A stretch of DNA of 21,899 bases from IMG/VR virus record IMGVR_UViG_3300005529_000106, positions 1 through 21,899 of that record, one strand, 5' to 3'. The position numbers and the translations under genes are program-made. Numbering within the stretch: the first letter of the stretch is position 1; every line of letters starts with the position of its first letter. The stretch comes from a virus. The notes beneath the pieces were generated by a model. That model saw only the letters and a list, made by a program, of their open reading frames with translations, searched no databases and was not told where the DNA came from. This document shows, one piece after another, positions 7,276-14,476 of the stretch.

Positions 7276-7434
7276 ATGACTAATCCCCTCGACAACCCCA
7301 AGACCACCTCGCTTGGTCTTGGGGCGGTGATGATCGGCGTGTCTTGCTGGATGGGATGGCTCGACCATCAGTCCGGCCAGATCGCGATCTTCGCCCTTCT
7401 GGGCGCACTTGGCATCCTCGCAAAAGACGCTTAA
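7276..7434 (+). CDS. Small membrane protein with two helices, possibly holin-like
   Basis: 52 residues. Two hydrophobic segments, about 13-29 (LGLGAVMIGVSCWMGWL) and about 36-48 (IAIFALLGALGIL), are separated by the short turn DHQSGQ, and the protein ends in LAKDA. The ending resembles small phage membrane proteins whose last helix finishes in GLLxARD, often annotated as holins, but the likeness is weak. I use ATG 7276; the frame is open upstream to 7195, but those residues are Arg-rich and overlap the previous gene. The ribosome site is poor, so translation may depend on reinitiation. A lysis role is not certain because the other lysis-like genes lie 13 kb away; a membrane-bound assembly role is equally open. 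Confidence 0.5.
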   Translation: MTNPLDNPKTTSLGLGAVMIGVSCWMGWLDHQSGQIAIFALLGALGILAKDA

Positions 7435-7470
7435 CACTACATTTCTGTACACACTTCCTGGTACGTTTGT

Positions 7471-7478
7471 GATACAAT
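7471..7478 (+). promoter_or_regulatory. Extended -10 promoter upstream of the capsid gene
   Basis: TGATACAAT (7470-7478) matches an extended -10 (TGnTATAAT) in five of six hexamer positions. No good -35 is seen at 16-18 bases, which extended -10 promoters tolerate. The expected start is near 7485, about 120 nt before the capsid ATG. It lies in the longest non-coding gap of the late operon (7435-7606), where extra transcription would serve the protein needed in most copies. Confidence 0.55.
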
Positions 7479-7486
7479 AGGGGTAG

Positions 7487-7517
7487 GATAACCGCAGGGC
7501 GCGGCCCTTTAGTTATT
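7487..7517 (+). promoter_or_regulatory. Structured 5' leader hairpin of the capsid mRNA
   Basis: GATAAC (7487-7492) pairs with GTTATT (7512-7517), and inside it AGGGC (7496-7500) pairs with GCCCT (7504-7508) around a GCG loop. On read-through transcripts an outer GGGG (7480-7483)/CCCC (7520-7523) pairing extends it. From the predicted start near 7485 the hairpin would sit at the very 5' end of the RNA, as in stabilised messages. There is no U-run, so it is not a typical terminator. Confidence 0.55.
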
Positions 7518-7606
7518 AGCCCCGCATAAGCCACGATACGGCTAGGCTTTGGGCCTGCTCCGCGCAGACAACCCGCCGCAGAGAAAACAAACTTTGTGAG
7601 GTTGTC

Positions 7607-8533
7607 ATGTCATTCGAGATTACTCAAGGATTCGTTCAACAGTATCGCGATAATGTGATACATTTGGCGCAGCAGAAAGGTTCGCGCCTGCGTCAGACTG
7701 TCCGCGTTCAGCCGGACATTAAAGGCCAGAACTACTATTTCGAGCGTATCGGCGCAACGGCGGCGATTGCTCGTACAACCCGTCACGGCGACACACCGCT
7801 GATCAGCACGCCCCATTCACGGCGCCAGCTCACGATGCTGGACTATGAGTGGGCCGACCTGGTTGATAGCCAGGACCGCCTGCGTTTGCTTATCAACCCT
7901 GATAGCCAGTATGTAATCGCAGCGACCAATGCTTTTGGCCGCACGATGGACGACATTATCATTGCCGCCGCGACCGGCAACGCCTACAGCGGTCAGGACG
8001 GCGCGACTGCGGTTCCATTCCCCGTTTCAACTCAGGTTATCGGATCGAGCTACAACACCTCGAACGACGGTGGGCATATGTCGATTCCGAAACTCTTGAA
8101 GGTCAAGCAGATTTTTGATTTGGCGGACGTTGACCCTGACGAGCCGCGTTACGCAGTCGTCTCGCCTAAGCAGATCACCGACCTCTTGGAAACCACTCAG
8201 GTGACGAGTGCTGACTACAACGTGGTCAAGGCTTTGTCTGAGGGCGCAATCGATTCCTACCTGGGTTTTAAGTTCATTATGTCGAACCGCCTGGCAACCT
8301 GGGGCAGCAGCCAGACTGGGTTCGTGGGTTCGACAACCTCTGCGAGCGGGGACCGGCGCTGCCTGTTCTATACCACGAACGGCCTTGGTCTGGGTATCGC
8401 GGAAGATGTCACCACGCGCATGACTGAGCGGTCCGACAAGGGCTACGCAATGCAGATCTATATGCGCATGACGATGGGCGCGACCCGTATCGAAGACGTG
8501 AAAGTAGTCGAACTCGACTGCACAGAGTCGTAA
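7607..8533 (+). CDS. Major capsid protein
   Basis: 308 residues. It forms the icosahedral shell, working with the scaffold and portal encoded just upstream. The start MSFEITQGFVQQYRDNVIHLAQQKGSRLRQTVR and the stretches GQNYYFERIG, DYEWADLVDSQDRLRLLINPDSQYVIAATNAFGRTMDDIIIAAATG (about 85-128) and YLGFKFIMSNRL (about 218-229), followed by CLFYTTNGLGLGIAEDVTTRM, match the podovirus capsid group that includes BPP-1-like phages, with an HK97-type fold expected. Length is normal. GTGAGG lies about 7 nt before the ATG. It has its own promoter and leader hairpin in the 172-nt gap upstream, and is followed 4 nt after its stop by the second GACAGACGTACT element, consistent with separate control of this high-output gene. 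Confidence 0.9.
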   Translation: MSFEITQGFVQQYRDNVIHLAQQKGSRLRQTVRVQPDIKGQNYYFERIGATAAIARTTRHGDTPLISTPHSRRQLTMLDYEWADLVDSQDRLRLLINPDSQYVIAATNAFGRTMDDIIIAAATGNAYSGQDGATAVPFPVSTQVIGSSYNTSNDGGHMSIPKLLKVKQIFDLADVDPDEPRYAVVSPKQITDLLETTQVTSADYNVVKALSEGAIDSYLGFKFIMSNRLATWGSSQTGFVGSTTSASGDRRCLFYTTNGLGLGIAEDVTTRMTERSDKGYAMQIYMRMTMGATRIEDVKVVELDCTES

Positions 8534-8537
8534 GCCG

Positions 8538-8549
8538 GACAGACGTACT
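8538..8549 (+). promoter_or_regulatory. Element GACAGACGTACT, copy 2
   Basis: Lies in the 35-nt gap after the capsid gene. After the 12-mer come AGGACA and TAAGG, the last overlapping the ribosome site of the next gene (ATG at 8569). The core CAGACGTAC begins 29 nt before the ATG, the same distance as in the inverted-repeat copy at 3605. No sigma70 -10 at the usual spacing. Confidence 0.6.
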
Positions 8550-8568
8550 AGGACATAAGGAAACGTAG

Positions 8569-9087
8569 ATGGCAGTAGCATATACCTCAACGGAAATAGC
8601 GGCGGCGATTGGCACCTTTACTGGTGGACTGGGCGGCGCCCCTGACAAGAAGCGCTCCAGCGACTTTGGCAAGGCGCTGATTGTTGACTTCCACTTCACG
8701 CAGGGTGCGAGCCAGGGCAACGTCAACGACACCATTGACATCCTGTATGCGCCCCCGACCTACAAGCTCTATGACGGGCTGGTGGTGTGGACGGCGGGCG
8801 GCGCCGGCGTGCAGTTGGACATGGGTGTGGTTGACCCCAATAACGCATCCAACAACAACGCAACCAAGTTTATGAATGCGCAGAATATCGCCAACGCCGG
8901 CAGCCAGCGGCTGACCCTGCTTGGCGGGATTCAGATCGGCACGGACCCGCAGGGCGATCAAACCACCGGCAACGTACCGCCGAACTACGGTTCGGGGTTG
9001 GTCACAGTGCAGTTGAAAGTCGTCGGCGCGGGCCTCGCGGCTGCGGCGCAGATCAGCGGCTGGCTTCTGGTTGTACCTGGTTTCTAA
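8569..9087 (+). CDS. Probable capsid cement/decoration protein
   Basis: 172 residues, with TAAGGA about 8 nt before the ATG. It is beta-rich with a compact layout: a helical start (TSTEIAAAIGTFTGG), strands ALIVDFHFTQGAS and NDTIDILYAPPTYKLYDGLVVWT, an Asn/Ala-rich loop near residues 90-105, and closing strands GLVTVQLKVVGAGLAAAAQISGWLLVVPGF. No signal peptide. BPP-1 encodes a cement protein (Bbp16) directly after its capsid gene; this gene has the same position, a suitable size and a beta-type composition, so I infer a capsid-stabilising role. I see no diagnostic motif, so another virion protein remains possible. It is the first gene after the second repeated element and may have extra transcription from it. 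Confidence 0.55.
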   Translation: MAVAYTSTEIAAAIGTFTGGLGGAPDKKRSSDFGKALIVDFHFTQGASQGNVNDTIDILYAPPTYKLYDGLVVWTAGGAGVQLDMGVVDPNNASNNNATKFMNAQNIANAGSQRLTLLGGIQIGTDPQGDQTTGNVPPNYGSGLVTVQLKVVGAGLAAAAQISGWLLVVPGF

Positions 9088-9097
9088 AGGAACAAAC

Positions 9098-9577
9098 ATG
9101 AAAAAGATACTAAGCGCTATTCTAGTTCTTGGGTTGCTGGCCGGAGGCCGTTCCGCCTTCGCCCAGTCCGCCTATACTCCGTATTCGTCGTGGGCGTTTA
9201 TCTCGGCTTCGGCCGGCAACGCGCAGGGCGCCACGGCCTACCTGGAAGCGGGTAGCCTTGGCTCGACCGCCGCGCAGGGCGCGGCAGCCACGGCCTATAC
9301 CATTGCTCCGTCCAGCGGCACGGCGCACAGCCTTGAGTGTCGCAATGCGACGCCGGCGGACAACTCCACTGGTGTCTCGTACACCCTGTACGACGGCGGC
9401 AATGCAACCTCGTTGACTTGCAGCACGAATACCAGTGGCAGCACGACGCTCTGTTCGGATCTAACACATGTGGCGGGGATTGCCGCTGGCGACTTGATTT
9501 CGATCAAGGTAGTCAACGCCAATACCACGAACGCGAACGGCGTGACTGAGTGCAGCTTTATCGTCGATAACCACTAA
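9098..9577 (+). CDS. Secreted protein of unknown function with Sec signal peptide
   Basis: 159 residues from ATG 9098, chosen because AAAGGA precedes it at a suitable distance and because it gives a clean signal peptide, MKKILSAILVLGLLAGGRSAFA, cut before QSA. The in-frame TTG at 9071 would spoil the signal and overlap the previous gene. The mature part is beta-rich and Thr/Ser/Ala/Asn-rich, with four cysteines (in LECRN, LTCST, TLCSD and TECSF) that could pair in an oxidising compartment. It resembles the N-terminal secreted proteins of the window in composition but has no visible sequence repeat with them. No family recognised. It is the third exported protein in what is otherwise a virion operon, and the last gene before the strong hairpin at 9594. 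Confidence 0.65.
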   Translation: MKKILSAILVLGLLAGGRSAFAQSAYTPYSSWAFISASAGNAQGATAYLEAGSLGSTAAQGAAATAYTIAPSSGTAHSLECRNATPADNSTGVSYTLYDGGNATSLTCSTNTSGSTTLCSDLTHVAGIAAGDLISIKVVNANTTNANGVTECSFIVDNH

Positions 9578-9593
9578 TTCCTGCGTTTACGAG

Positions 9594-9620
9594 CGCCCCC
9601 TGACTCGACCTCAGGGGGCG
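9594..9620 (+). terminator. Strong GC hairpin between capsid and tail modules, no U-tract
   Basis: A perfect 10-bp stem, CGCCCCCTGA (9594-9603) against TCAGGGGGCG (9611-9620), with a 7-base loop. What follows is GCAGGTGTGTG, not a T-run, so a standard intrinsic terminator is unlikely; partial pausing, RNA processing or a stability block are options. It ends 12 nt before the tail adaptor ATG. T7 has its Tphi terminator at the same gene junction (10/11). Confidence 0.55.
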
Positions 9621-9632
9621 GCAGGTGTGTGA

Positions 9633-10358
9633 ATGAGTAATCCTAACCTGGGACCAGTAGACATCTGCAACGCCGCCCTGACCAAGCTCGGTGTCTCCCT
9701 AATAGTAAGTCTCTCCGACACGTCAACGCAGGGCCTTGCCTGCAACGCTATATATCCAATAGCGCGTGACGCCCTCCTGCGGTCCCATCCGTGGAACTTC
9801 GCCCGCGTCTGGGTGAATCTGGCACTCCTGTCCACGACGCCGCTTCAGCTTTCAATCAAACCCGATCCGCACTACCAGAGTGAGATTCTTTACACCGGCG
9901 CATATCAACTGCCGTCAGACTGCGTGCGCGTGTTCCGCGCGGCTCCGTTCAACTATAACTTCCGCATCGTCGGATCGCAGCTATACACTGACGCCCCGCC
10001 GCAGAATATCAGCACCAACCTATATGTCGGCTCACAGCCTGGTGTTGGCCTACCGCCGATCACCAATTCGTCGAATCCCAACACCTGTGGGATTGAGTAC
10101 ATCTCGCGCGACACTGACGTGAGCACCTACGATTCAATGTTTGTGGATGCTTTCGCCGCGAAGATTGCGATGGAGCTGGCGTGGCCGCTCACCGCTTCGC
10201 TGCAACTCAAGGCCGACCTTGAGAAGGAATTTACCGAGAAGTTAACTGAGGCTTGGTATGCTGATGGTGCGGAACAGTGGAACGATGATCTCTATAATAA
10301 CGTCCTTACTGACGTGCGCCAGACTATCGGCGCCCCGAACGGATCGGTGAGCTGGTGA
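9633..10358 (+). CDS. Tail tubular protein A (head-tail adaptor, T7 gp11-like)
   Basis: 241 residues. It forms the ring between portal and nozzle in short-tailed phages. The N-terminal block PVDICNAALTKLGVSLIVSLSDTSTQGLACNAIYPIARDALLRSHPWNFARVWVNLALL (about 8-68) is the signature of the family: INaALxxLG, an aYP.aRd.lLrxhPWnFA motif and a following strand. The C-terminal half has YQLPSDCVRVFRA, IEYISRDTDVSTYDSMFVDAFAAKIAMELAWPLT and a helical WYADGAEQWND segment, all usual. The ribosome site (AGGTG) is weak and lies just after the 10-bp hairpin, so the hairpin could also affect initiation. Its last 4 nt overlap the next gene's GTG. Confidence 0.9.
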   Translation: MSNPNLGPVDICNAALTKLGVSLIVSLSDTSTQGLACNAIYPIARDALLRSHPWNFARVWVNLALLSTTPLQLSIKPDPHYQSEILYTGAYQLPSDCVRVFRAAPFNYNFRIVGSQLYTDAPPQNISTNLYVGSQPGVGLPPITNSSNPNTCGIEYISRDTDVSTYDSMFVDAFAAKIAMELAWPLTASLQLKADLEKEFTEKLTEAWYADGAEQWNDDLYNNVLTDVRQTIGAPNGSVSW

Positions 10359-10582
10359 ACTGGCCGGTAGATCCTATAGGCGGTGACTCAGGTTGGTCTA
10401 ACTATTCCTTCTGGCAAGTGAGTTTTACCAGTCGTGAAGGCCAGCCAGGGACCGCTGTGATTTTTGCCGCGTCGGCTGCTGACGCCATCAACGCGATCAA
10501 CGCTGACAAGCAGTTCCAGATGATCTACGGACCCCTCACCGGAGTCTCGGCAACGTCCTATTCCGGCACAGGTACAGAATAA
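10355..10582 (+). CDS. Small phage protein between tail tubular A and B genes
   Basis: 75 residues from a GTG overlapping the adaptor stop (GTGA), ending one base into the next ATG (TAATG), so it is held tightly in the translation chain. Sequence MNWPVDPIGGDSGWSNYSFWQVSFTSREGQPGTAVIFAASAADAINAINADKQFQMIYGPLTG shows two or three strands and one helix (ADAINAINADK), a small soluble fold. No signal peptide or membrane segment. I do not recognise a named family. Genes of this size at this junction are common in related podoviruses and may be minor tail components or assembly chaperones, but that is inference. Confidence 0.65.
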   Translation: MNWPVDPIGGDSGWSNYSFWQVSFTSREGQPGTAVIFAASAADAINAINADKQFQMIYGPLTGVSATSYSGTGTE

Positions 10583-13569
10583 TGGCCCAGCGCACTCGTG
10601 AGATAATGACCAGTTGGGCCAACGGGGTGATCTCACCGCGTGTGATCGGGCGCACTGACCTCGACAAATACTACTCCAGCGCTGAAGTAATCCGCGACCT
10701 GATCGTCCTGCCGCAGGGTGGCCTGAAGCGGCGTCCTGGGACGGCTTACATTGCTGACGCGATGGGGCCGTCGCGCCTGATCCCGTTTATCTTCTCCCCG
10801 TCCGTCGCCTATATAATCGAGTTGGGGGCGATGGCGGCGCGGTTTTACTACGCCTACAACGACGCGGCCCAGTCACCAAATAATTCTCAGCCACCGTTTA
10901 CCTACGGCGCCCAGATTCAGACCGGCAACGTGCCGGCATGGAATCAGACGCTTGGCGGCACGACTTCTGACGGGTCACTGACTTGGACGAATCGCGGTCA
11001 GCGGTCCTATGCCACGCTCACCAGCGGCGGCGCAGCCACGGCTCTTTCATTACACACCTGTTGTATCGACAGCAACGGCAACATTCAGGAAGTTACGACC
11101 GCAGGAACTACTGCCAGTCAGGCATCAAGCTATGGCAACCGTCCACTGTGGAATACCGCCTTCGGCGGCACCACCACAGACGGCTCGGTGACATGGACGA
11201 ATCGCGGCGTCCCTTCGTGGTCAAGTACGACAACATTTGCCACCAACGCCCTCGTCTACACTGCCTACGGAATTCAACAGGTGACGGCTGGTGGAGGCGG
11301 CAACTCTGGCAGTGGCTCAGCGCCAATTCCCTTCCAGATCCCAACACCCTTTGACCCCTATCAGATGTCCCTCTGGGATGTTCAGTACGCCCAGCAGGGC
11401 GACATCATGTACCTGGTCCATCCGCTCTACCCAGTAACCAAAATAGAGCGGTTTGGCACTTCCGGCTCCGTGCCATCGAGCGCGGATAGGAACTGGCGCC
11501 TGGTGCAGCCTAACTTCTACTGCCCGCCGACTGACCCCAGCGATCAGGACGTGAGCGGCGGCACGATCACTGTGACGCCATCCGCGCAGACCGGAACGGG
11601 AGTGACCTTCACTGCCTCGTCGGCCTGCTTCCTGCCAGGCGACGTGGGGCGCTTTATCGTCTCCGATACACAAATCGCCTTAATCACTGCCTACATCAGC
11701 ACCACGGTAGTGACGTGCAATATCCTGACCTCATTTACCAGCACGTCTGCGATTGCGGCTGGCTCGTGGTTTCTGCGTGGTCCTTACTACACCTTCGCCG
11801 GCGTAGGCAGCGTCAGTGGTGGCAACTTCTTCTCTGATAACGGCTTCGGCGTCGGACAGACGGTTAGTATATTGAGCTATGCTAAGTACCCTGATAATGG
11901 CTCCACTGCTCCGGCTACGACTGATTGCTTCCGTAGCTCTGACGTGGGCCGCTATGTCAACGTGTCGGGTTGTATCGCAGTAATCACAGCATTTAACAAT
12001 GCACATAACGTCACGGCGCAATACCTGTCAGTACCGGAGCAAACCTTCACCGGCAGCGCAGGCGGTCTCCGCGTGTCGCCCTCTGTACCTGGGGCATGGA
12101 CAATGGAAGATCCGATCTGGACTGGCAGCCACGGCTATCCTGGCGCGGTCGCATTTTTCCAGGACCGGCTTTTCCTTGCCGCCACGCCGTATGCCCCGAA
12201 AACCGTCTGGGCCTCACGCACGGGCGACTATGAAAACTTTGCAAAGGGCACCAACGCGAGCGATGCATTGGATTTTACTATCTCAGGGGGCAAACTGGAC
12301 ACTATTCAGTGGCTGGCGGGCACCCCAGTGCAGGGAAGACTTGCTATAGAGACGGATGCAGCGGAATATATAGCGTATGCTGGCGGTCAGAATGGAGACA
12401 CCATCACCCCGACCAGCATCAACGTGCAGCCGAACTCGACCCAAGGCGGCACGACCCTGCCTCCAATTCTTGTGGATGCGGTCTTAATTTACGTGCAGCG
12501 CTACCGCACCAAGGTATATGAGTTTGCCTACAACATTTACCAGTCCAGTTTCGCCTCGAAAGACCTTGGCTTGTACGCTGAGCACCTGACCCACGCCGGA
12601 ATTAAGGAGATGGCCTTCCAGCCCAACCCGCACAAGATAATCTGGATGGTCACTGAGGACGGCCGGATGCTGGGCATGACCTACGACCGCACGCAGGATG
12701 TATGCGCCTGGCATGAGCACAGGACTGGCTATGCAGACAACGGCTACGGCGCGGTGGGCACTGGCGACAGCTTTCTGTCGGTCGCAGCGATACCAAATCC
12801 GGCGCCGCTGTTGCTCAGTTCCGCGAAGGACGGCAGCCTGGCCTACGTCGGCAATGGCGATCCGTCTTATTCCTCTGACCTTGTATGGACGACGGTGAAG
12901 CGCAAGCGCAACGGCAGCACGGTTTACACGGTCGAATTGATGGCGGATGGCTGGATGGCGGACTGTTGCAGTCAGTTTAACAGTTCTTCGTTCAGCTCCA
13001 GCGCCTTGACGACGACGATCACAGGAGCGCAGCTTGGCGGGCGCCTCGTGGTAGCTACTGGTCAGCCTGGGAACTCGTCAAAATCCTACTTCCCGTATGA
13101 CGCGCCGCTGGGATCGGGCACAGCCAACTCGTCCGGCCAGATCACCATATCCACTGATGTGGCACTAACCTCCCTGACCTGCTACGGGCTGCCCTTCCAG
13201 CCGACCCTGACCACGCGGCGGGTCGAGATCAAGGGCGCCCCGACTGTGCAGGGGCTGGTCAAGCGCTGGTCTGACCTCTGGATACGGGTCTATGAGACGC
13301 TGGGCCTGACGGTCAACGGCTCCGCAGTGCCCTTCTTCAACCTGGTTGGCACGTTGCCAGGCTCGCCTGCGGCGTCATTGGAGCAGGGTGGCACAACCTC
13401 AATCGGAGTTTCTGACACAATGTCGGATGAACTAGCGCCGCTCTCGACAGATGTGCGTGTACTTCAGTTCGGATATGATAGACTAGGACGTGTGACTATT
13501 ACGCAGCCACAACCACTGCCTGTGACCCTGCTTGCCATGTTCGGCACGCTCTTCATAGGTGATCAATGA
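10582..13569 (+). CDS. Tail tubular protein B (nozzle, T7 gp12-like)
   Basis: 995 residues, somewhat longer than T7 gp12. It forms the tail nozzle below the adaptor and carries fibre attachment. The N-terminus is diagnostic: SWANGVISPRVIGRTDLDKYYSSAEVIRDLIVLPQGGLKRRPGTAYIADA, then SRLIPFIFS and a YIIELGA strand. Residues 115-209 contain two copies of a 25-residue motif (W..LGGTTSDGS.TWTNRG type), and about 340-490 a second duplicated pattern built on DVGR (LPGDVGRFIV, RSSDVGRYVN); both are probably insertions in the nozzle tip. The centre has QDRLFLAATPYAPKTVWASRTGDYENF (about 530-555), another family hallmark. It begins on the last base of the previous stop and overlaps the next gene by 4 nt (ATGA). 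Confidence 0.9.
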   Translation: MAQRTREIMTSWANGVISPRVIGRTDLDKYYSSAEVIRDLIVLPQGGLKRRPGTAYIADAMGPSRLIPFIFSPSVAYIIELGAMAARFYYAYNDAAQSPNNSQPPFTYGAQIQTGNVPAWNQTLGGTTSDGSLTWTNRGQRSYATLTSGGAATALSLHTCCIDSNGNIQEVTTAGTTASQASSYGNRPLWNTAFGGTTTDGSVTWTNRGVPSWSSTTTFATNALVYTAYGIQQVTAGGGGNSGSGSAPIPFQIPTPFDPYQMSLWDVQYAQQGDIMYLVHPLYPVTKIERFGTSGSVPSSADRNWRLVQPNFYCPPTDPSDQDVSGGTITVTPSAQTGTGVTFTASSACFLPGDVGRFIVSDTQIALITAYISTTVVTCNILTSFTSTSAIAAGSWFLRGPYYTFAGVGSVSGGNFFSDNGFGVGQTVSILSYAKYPDNGSTAPATTDCFRSSDVGRYVNVSGCIAVITAFNNAHNVTAQYLSVPEQTFTGSAGGLRVSPSVPGAWTMEDPIWTGSHGYPGAVAFFQDRLFLAATPYAPKTVWASRTGDYENFAKGTNASDALDFTISGGKLDTIQWLAGTPVQGRLAIETDAAEYIAYAGGQNGDTITPTSINVQPNSTQGGTTLPPILVDAVLIYVQRYRTKVYEFAYNIYQSSFASKDLGLYAEHLTHAGIKEMAFQPNPHKIIWMVTEDGRMLGMTYDRTQDVCAWHEHRTGYADNGYGAVGTGDSFLSVAAIPNPAPLLLSSAKDGSLAYVGNGDPSYSSDLVWTTVKRKRNGSTVYTVELMADGWMADCCSQFNSSSFSSSALTTTITGAQLGGRLVVATGQPGNSSKSYFPYDAPLGSGTANSSGQITISTDVALTSLTCYGLPFQPTLTTRRVEIKGAPTVQGLVKRWSDLWIRVYETLGLTVNGSAVPFFNLVGTLPGSPAASLEQGGTTSIGVSDTMSDELAPLSTDVRVLQFGYDRLGRVTITQPQPLPVTLLAMFGTLFIGDQ
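10924..11208 (+). repeat. Duplicated 25-residue motif in the nozzle gene
   Basis: Copies at 10924-10998 and 11134-11208 are each 75 bp and encode 25-residue segments that agree at 18 positions, both containing GGTT.DGS.TWTNRG. At DNA level TGGACGAATCGCGG is identical in both. They are in frame and 210 bp apart, so this is an internal domain duplication and not a mobile element. The motif looks like a small beta-hairpin module of a surface-exposed insertion. Confidence 0.85.
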
Positions 13570-13982
13570 TCGAACTTCTGCCTTTCAAGGCGGATGACTT
13601 GCTCCTGATCAAGGCGCGCGAGCCTTACCCTGGTTTTTCTATCGCAATGGAGCTGGAGCGGCGCGGCCCCGCGCTGACTGCGTGGTTGGCTGGGAAGCCT
13701 ATTGGCGCCGCTGGAATTGCGAAGCTCTGGAAGGGCGTCGGGGAAGCCTGGGCCTTCGTCGGGCCGGAAGCCGCTGCACGTCCGATCTGGATGACCAAGA
13801 CTATTCGGCAGTATATCCGGCGCCTGCGCGAGGAAATGGGCCTCTCGCGGGTGCAGGTGTACGCGCGTTACTACACTGTGAGTTGGGCCGCGCGATTCTT
13901 TGACGCGGGCCTCGAAGCCCAACTGAAACACTATTTCCCAGACGGAGAGGACGCCTTCTTGATGGCGTGGATCAAACCATGA
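13566..13982 (+). CDS. T7 gp13-like / GNAT-fold phage protein
   Basis: 138 residues, ATGA overlap with the nozzle gene. The layout matches the small acetyltransferase-like proteins that stand at the gp13 position of T7-type phages: LKADDLLLI-type start, a strand ALTAWLAGKPIGAAGIAKLWKGVGEAWAFVGPEA (about 37-70), a long helix WMTKTIRQYIRRLREEMGLSRVQVYARYY and a terminal strand with the FFDAGLEAQ and DAFLMAW motifs, as in GNAT folds. The acetyl-CoA pyrophosphate loop is not clear, so catalytic activity is unproven. In T7 the gp13 product is needed for virion maturation. The next gene begins 4 nt before its stop. Confidence 0.75.
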   Translation: MIELLPFKADDLLLIKAREPYPGFSIAMELERRGPALTAWLAGKPIGAAGIAKLWKGVGEAWAFVGPEAAARPIWMTKTIRQYIRRLREEMGLSRVQVYARYYTVSWAARFFDAGLEAQLKHYFPDGEDAFLMAWIKP

Positions 13983-14476
13983 GTACGATGTTTTCAGGCG
14001 GCGCGGGTGGCTCTTCTCTTTTCACCAAGTCTAATGCCATGAGCGGCATTCCTATTCTGGGTGGAATCCTGGGCGGTGTAGGCAGTATTGCCCAGGGTAT
14101 GCAGGAGGGGCAGGAACTGGACAATCGCGCCACCATCTACGACCAGCAGGCGCAGCTCGATAGATATAACGCCGGCGTCCAGGTGCAGCATACTCAGGAT
14201 CTGGCAGTCCGCACGATGACAAGTCAAATCGCAGCAGCGGGCGGCTCCGGTATCACCTCTGCCGGCTCCCCGATGGTGGCTGTGCGCGACACGATCAACC
14301 GCGCGAACGCTCAGGACGTGCGTGACCGCTGGCTAGGCGACATCCGCAGCAGTGCCGATCTGTATCAGGCGTCGCTGGCGCGGTGGAGCGCGAGTCAGGC
14401 ACGAACGGCCGGCATGATGAATGGGATTATGGACTTCGGCACGGCGGGGCTATCGGGCGCCTCAATCTTCGCGTAA
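13979..14476 (+). CDS. Internal virion protein, T7 gp14-like
   Basis: 165 residues from ATG 13979 (ATGA overlap with the upstream stop); the in-frame GTG at 13967 would add four residues and has no better ribosome site. A Gly/Ser-rich start is followed by a hydrophobic glycine-rich stretch GIPILGGILGGVGSIAQGM (about 22-40), which could insert into a membrane, then a long polar helix region (ELDNRATIYDQQAQLDRYNAGVQVQHTQDLAVR) and a helical C-terminus. This hydrophobic-Gly plus helical pattern, at this position between gp13-like and gp15-like genes, is typical of podovirus ejection proteins that form a channel in the host envelope during DNA entry. Confidence 0.75.
   Translation: MSTMFSGGAGGSSLFTKSNAMSGIPILGGILGGVGSIAQGMQEGQELDNRATIYDQQAQLDRYNAGVQVQHTQDLAVRTMTSQIAAAGGSGITSAGSPMVAVRDTINRANAQDVRDRWLGDIRSSADLYQASLARWSASQARTAGMMNGIMDFGTAGLSGASIFA

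Noticed and set aside
9594-9620. Standard Rho-independent terminator
   Set aside because: The stem is strong, but no T-run follows and essential tail genes lie directly downstream; I keep it as a hairpin of uncertain role.
11740-11749. Minus-strand match CAGACGTGCT to the repeated element inside the nozzle gene
   Set aside because: Only 10 bases, wrong strand, inside a coding sequence, and the flanks lack the constant G and GA positions; a chance match is plausible.
11856-11863. GACAGACG in the nozzle gene, partial match to the element
   Set aside because: Only 8 bases match and it is within coding sequence, away from a gene start.
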